A stretch of DNA of 8,392 nt from Candidatus Omnitrophota bacterium (GTDB taxonomy: Bacteria; Omnitrophota; Koll11; Zapsychrales; Fredricksoniimonadaceae), in NCBI GenBank assembly GCA_023247595.1, contig JAHFGF010000068.1, positions 1 to 8,392 of the forward strand, given 5' to 3'. Each line of letters opens with the position of its first letter. The first letter of the stretch is position 1. Shown in pieces: positions 7,158-8,392 of this stretch. A program made the position numbers and the translations under genes. Below the pieces are notes generated by a model. The model had not been told where the DNA came from and did not search any database. It saw only the letters and a list, made by a program, of their open reading frames with translations.

Positions 7158-7199
7158 CTCTCCTTTTTGGTTTTTCGAACCAACCTTGAGATCAGGAGA
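7158..7199 (-). promoter_or_regulatory. Leader hairpin able to mask the RBS of the second pilin gene
   Basis: In the transcript UCUCCU (7199-7194) is complementary to the Shine-Dalgarno AGGAGA (7164-7159). Between them lies a second perfect hairpin, UUGGUU (7183-7178), loop 7177-7173, AACCAA (7172-7167), which would bring the two arms together. When folded, the ribosome binding site is paired. The same UCUCCUGAU ... AGGAGA arrangement occurs before the first pilin gene. Confidence 0.5.
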
Positions 7200-7294
7200 C
7201 TTCATTTCTGGAGATGATGATAACGATTACTTCCATCTCACTGACCTTCAAAACAAGTTCGAATACAACATAACAACTATTCCTCCCCTCAAAA

Positions 7295-7693
7295 TTATGG
7301 GGTCAAAACTCCGCCGGTCGTAATAGTGAACGTCTGGGTACCGGAAGTACCAGGCGTATTTGGTGTAGCCGTGAACGTGTAGCTATTTGAGAACTGATTA
7401 CACGTAATAATAAAACCGGATAAGATTCTACCGCAGTAGCTAGAATTAAGATACGGTGGGGTGGCCCCGGTCAACGACGTTTCGTCAGTCGGATAGTTAC
7501 CCGAGTATGCTGTGGCATATGACTCGGATGCTGTCGACAGCGATCTCAACGTGGCCTTGGCCAACGCGTCATTCGCCGACATCTTTGCTCTTAACAAGTT
7601 GGGAATAGCGATCGCGGCCAGCAGAGCGATAATGGCAACAACGATCATGATTTCAACAAGCGTAAAACCTTTTTGATTCTTTATACGTTTCAC
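7295..7693 (-). CDS. Type IV prepilin (first of tandem pair)
   Basis: A 132-residue prepilin with the leader MKRIKNQKG, peptidase site G9/F10, mature FTLVEIMIVVAIIALLAAIA and Glu at residue 14. It has the same PNLLRAKMSANDALAKATLRSL helix extension as its neighbour. The globular part includes TSLTGATPPYL, a Cys pair (C87, C98) and the same last 20 residues as the paralogue. It is smaller than classical PilA (about 150-160 residues) and typical of short pilins. The start is GTG at 7693, set by AGGAG 6 nt upstream and by the short leader length. It is the first gene behind the riboswitch and terminator and probably shares a transcript with the second pilin. A pseudopilin role is possible, but the pilMNOPQ neighbour favours type IV pili. 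Confidence 0.93.
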   Translation of the reverse strand: MKRIKNQKGFTLVEIMIVVAIIALLAAIAIPNLLRAKMSANDALAKATLRSLSTASESYATAYSGNYPTDETSLTGATPPYLNSSYCGRILSGFIITCNQFSNSYTFTATPNTPGTSGTQTFTITTGGVLTP

Positions 7694-7698
7694 TATAG

Positions 7699-7740
7699 TC
7701 TCCTAATTAATTTAAGTCCGGTATTTGAACCATCAGGAGA
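7699..7740 (-). promoter_or_regulatory. RBS-masking inverted repeat before the first pilin gene
   Basis: UCUCCU (7740-7735) in the transcript can pair with the Shine-Dalgarno AGGAGA (7704-7699), with 30 nt between the arms. The intervening sequence can form only a weak 3-4 bp hairpin (GGU at 7731-7729 with ACC at 7722-7720). The arms and the flanking GAU are the same as in the second pilin leader while the centre differs, which suggests that the pairing matters. Confidence 0.45.
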
Positions 7741-7742
7741 TC

Positions 7743-7771
7743 ATTATAGGATAAAGTATGATGACGTTTAA
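7743..7771 (-). promoter_or_regulatory. Possible second pilin promoter downstream of the riboswitch
   Basis: A perfect -10 box TATAAT (7748-7743) lies 17 nt after TTAAAC (7771-7766), a poor -35 match (three of six). It sits between the riboswitch terminator and the first pilin gene, so transcription from here would bypass the riboswitch. A 5-bp hairpin (7773-7777 with 7782-7786) abuts the -35. No sigma54-type GG/GC motif was seen. The AT-rich context makes a chance match plausible. Confidence 0.35.
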
Positions 7772-7847
7772 TTCAGACCCCTCTGATGTTTTTTTATACC
7801 GTCGTACGAATAAATAAAAACTTTTGACCCTCCTTTCAATATCCAAC
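7749..7847 (-). other. Leader stretch between riboswitch terminator and first pilin, no gene seen
   Basis: This is part of the roughly 350-nt gene-free interval 7694-8043. It is AT-rich and has no open frame of useful length on either strand. It holds a GGAGGG string on the minus strand (near 7829-7834) without a start codon at suitable distance, the CGTACG palindrome (7803-7808), and the small TCAGA/TCTGA hairpin at 7773-7786. I see nothing else in it. Confidence 0.5.
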
Positions 7848-7878
7848 AAAAAAACCCTATCTAATTCAGAATAGGGTT
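7848..7878 (-). terminator. Intrinsic terminator of the riboswitch expression platform
   Basis: In the transcript AACCCUAU (7878-7871) and AUAGGGUU (7860-7853) form a perfect 8-bp stem around a 10-nt loop, followed by a run of U (plus-strand A at 7848-7854). It lies just after the GEMM-I aptamer and before the pilin genes. It is also the first terminator after the coiled-coil gene, so it may serve both transcripts. Its 3' side contains UUAGAUA (7864-7858), an exact copy of the aptamer P1 5' strand. Confidence 0.82.
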
Positions 7879-7885
7879 CAAAGTA

Positions 7886-7970
7886 TTCAATAGCAACTGG
7901 CTGCCCTATATACTATAGGGCCCTATAGCTTTGTGCCCCACCCTTACGAATGGTTTACCGCAATATCTAA
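7886..7970 (-). ncRNA. GEMM-I (cyclic-di-GMP-I) riboswitch aptamer upstream of pilin genes
   Basis: The minus-strand RNA matches the GEMM-I core as known from the Vibrio cholerae Vc2 RNA. GGUAAACC (7959-7952) is followed by a hairpin CCAUUC-GUAA-GGGUGG (7953-7938) with a GNRA loop, where Vc2 has CCAUUC-GAAA-GAGUGG. Next comes GGGGCACAAAGC (7939-7928; Vc2 GGGACGCAAAGC). The second helix is GCCCUAUA (7921-7914), loop GUA, UAUAGGGC (7910-7903), and then AGCCAGUUGC (7902-7893; consensus AGCCGGGUUGC). UUAGAUA (7970-7964) and UAUUGAA (7892-7886) close P1 with one mismatch. The base equivalent to Vc2 G20 is G (7959), which favours c-di-GMP over cGAMP; A47 and C92 equivalents are A7932 and C7893. Vc2 C22 and G45 are here U and A, consistent with a compensatory change. 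A promoter precedes it and a terminator follows. Ligand and sign of control are inferred. Confidence 0.86.
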
Positions 7971-8002
7971 CAGACCTGTAAAAGAACGTACACACCTGGT
8001 AA

Positions 8003-8031
8003 AATATAACACACAGGGTATATGCTGTCAA
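8003..8031 (-). promoter_or_regulatory. Sigma70 promoter driving the riboswitch-pilin transcript
   Basis: On the minus strand TTGACA (8031-8026, perfect -35) is followed after exactly 17 nt by TATATT (8008-8003, five of six -10 bases). Transcription would start near 7996, about 25 nt before the aptamer P1 helix, giving a terminated leader of about 150 nt or a pilin mRNA with a leader of about 300 nt. Two copies of ACCTG(G)TAAAA (7974-7983 and 7994-8004 on the plus strand) lie at and downstream of the start. Confidence 0.75.
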
Positions 8032-8043
8032 ACAGAGTATTGA

Positions 8044-8392
8044 TTAATTATCCCCAAGCATTTTCTCAAGTTTGGCCTTATTTTTGTCCAAATTAACCAT
8101 AACCGCCCTTAAATCTGTAACCTTTTTCTGTAACTTCTTATTTTCCCCTTTTAACTGAACCAAATTAGCCTGAAGTTTCTGTTCTTCGGGCAATTTCTTC
8201 GAAGATCCGGACTTCGTAACATATTTATTTTCAATAGCTTCAAGCGCAATAGAATGAGTGTTTCTTTCCTGAATCGAGGCGGCTATATCTTTCTCCAATG
8301 TTTGCAATTGATTACGATTCTTAGCCCATTTCTCGCTTACATTCTCTTTCTTATAACTATCAATCTCCATAACAATTTCATCTTTAATTTTC
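8044..8392 (-). CDS. Coiled-coil protein of unknown function, 5' end cut by window edge
   Basis: The last 115 codons of a reading frame that stays open to the right edge. I do not recognise it. The visible part is rich in Lys, Glu, Gln and Leu and looks like two coiled-coil helices (about 10-55 and 66-112 of the visible part) with heptad-like spacing, e.g. LVQLKGENKKLQKKVTDL. A break near VTKSGSSKKLPEE separates them. It ends LEKMLGDN. There is no signal peptide, membrane segment or Cys in this part. An ATG at 8370 is in frame but lacks a Shine-Dalgarno sequence, and the frame continues upstream of it, so the protein is probably longer. Its stop lies 12 nt before the -35 box of the pilin promoter. 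It could be a pilus-associated or scaffold protein, but position is the only hint. Confidence 0.7.
   Translation of the reverse strand, partial: KIKDEIVMEIDSYKKENVSEKWAKNRNQLQTLEKDIAASIQERNTHSIALEAIENKYVTKSGSSKKLPEEQKLQANLVQLKGENKKLQKKVTDLRAVMVNLDKNKAKLEKMLGDN

Noticed and set aside
7155..7205. In-frame upstream ATG at 7205 adding 17 residues to the second pilin
   Set aside because: It has no Shine-Dalgarno sequence, the extension is unlike a prepilin leader, and the ATG at 7154 has AAGGAGAG and gives a 9-residue leader matching the paralogue.
7277..7290. GGGGAGG between the pilin genes as the RBS of a small gene
   Set aside because: The following ATG and TTG frames stop after 7 and 12 codons with no recognisable peptide, so it is more likely a remnant or chance.
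7913..7928. 16-bp palindrome read as a DNA operator or a mobile-element end
   Set aside because: It falls inside the second helix of the GEMM-I aptamer, which explains the symmetry; no transposase gene or target duplication is present.
7974..8004. Two ACCTG(G)TAAAA copies as repeats or a CRISPR-like array
   Set aside because: There are only two imperfect copies 10 nt apart at the promoter start region; too few and too short for an array.
8368..8370. ATG at 8370 as the true start of the coiled-coil gene
   Set aside because: No Shine-Dalgarno sequence and the frame stays open to the window edge, so a partial gene is the safer call.

Overview
This window is chromosomal DNA from an uncultured-type, diderm (Gram-negative) bacterium. 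All recognisable genes lie on the minus strand and are transcribed from high to low coordinates. The pilin style (two short prepilins with the cleavage site KG/FTLVE, then a conserved PNLLRAKMSANDALAKATLRSLST-type helix) and the gene order pilMNOPQ-rng-rplU-obg resemble Candidatus Omnitrophota and neighbouring PVC-like lineages. That placement rests on remembered family features, not on a search.

Layout in transcription order. At the right edge lies the 3' end of an unrecognised lysine/glutamate-rich coiled-coil gene (8392-8044). Directly after it come a near-consensus sigma70 promoter (8031-8003), an RNA element that I read as a GEMM-I (cyclic-di-GMP-I) riboswitch aptamer (about 7970-7886), and an intrinsic terminator (7878-7848). 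Two tandem type IV prepilin genes follow (7693-7295 and 7154-6753), closed by a strong intrinsic terminator (6731-6697). Next is a tightly overlapping block encoding the pilus alignment and secretin machinery, pilM-pilN-pilO-pilP-pilQ (6635-2648). Then come RNase G (rng, 2607-1282), ribosomal protein L21 (rplU, 1141-830, with its own promoter) and the first 250 codons of the ribosome-assembly GTPase Obg (751 to the left edge).

How the parts fit. PilM, N, O and P form the cytoplasmic and inner-membrane ring and periplasmic link of a type IV pilus. PilQ is the outer-membrane pore, and the two pilins are candidate fibre subunits. The riboswitch puts pilin supply under second-messenger control. 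The 3' strand of its P1 helix can also pair with a second copy of the P1 5' strand that lies inside the terminator, which suggests a transcription-termination switch. Both pilin leaders also carry a UCUCCU segment complementary to their own Shine-Dalgarno sequence.

Most notable points: the riboswitch and its expression platform; the shared SD-sequestering leaders; the mosaic similarity of the two pilins; a minimal secretin without AMIN domains, next to a PilP without a lipobox; and the absence of rpmA (L27) from its usual place between rplU and obg.
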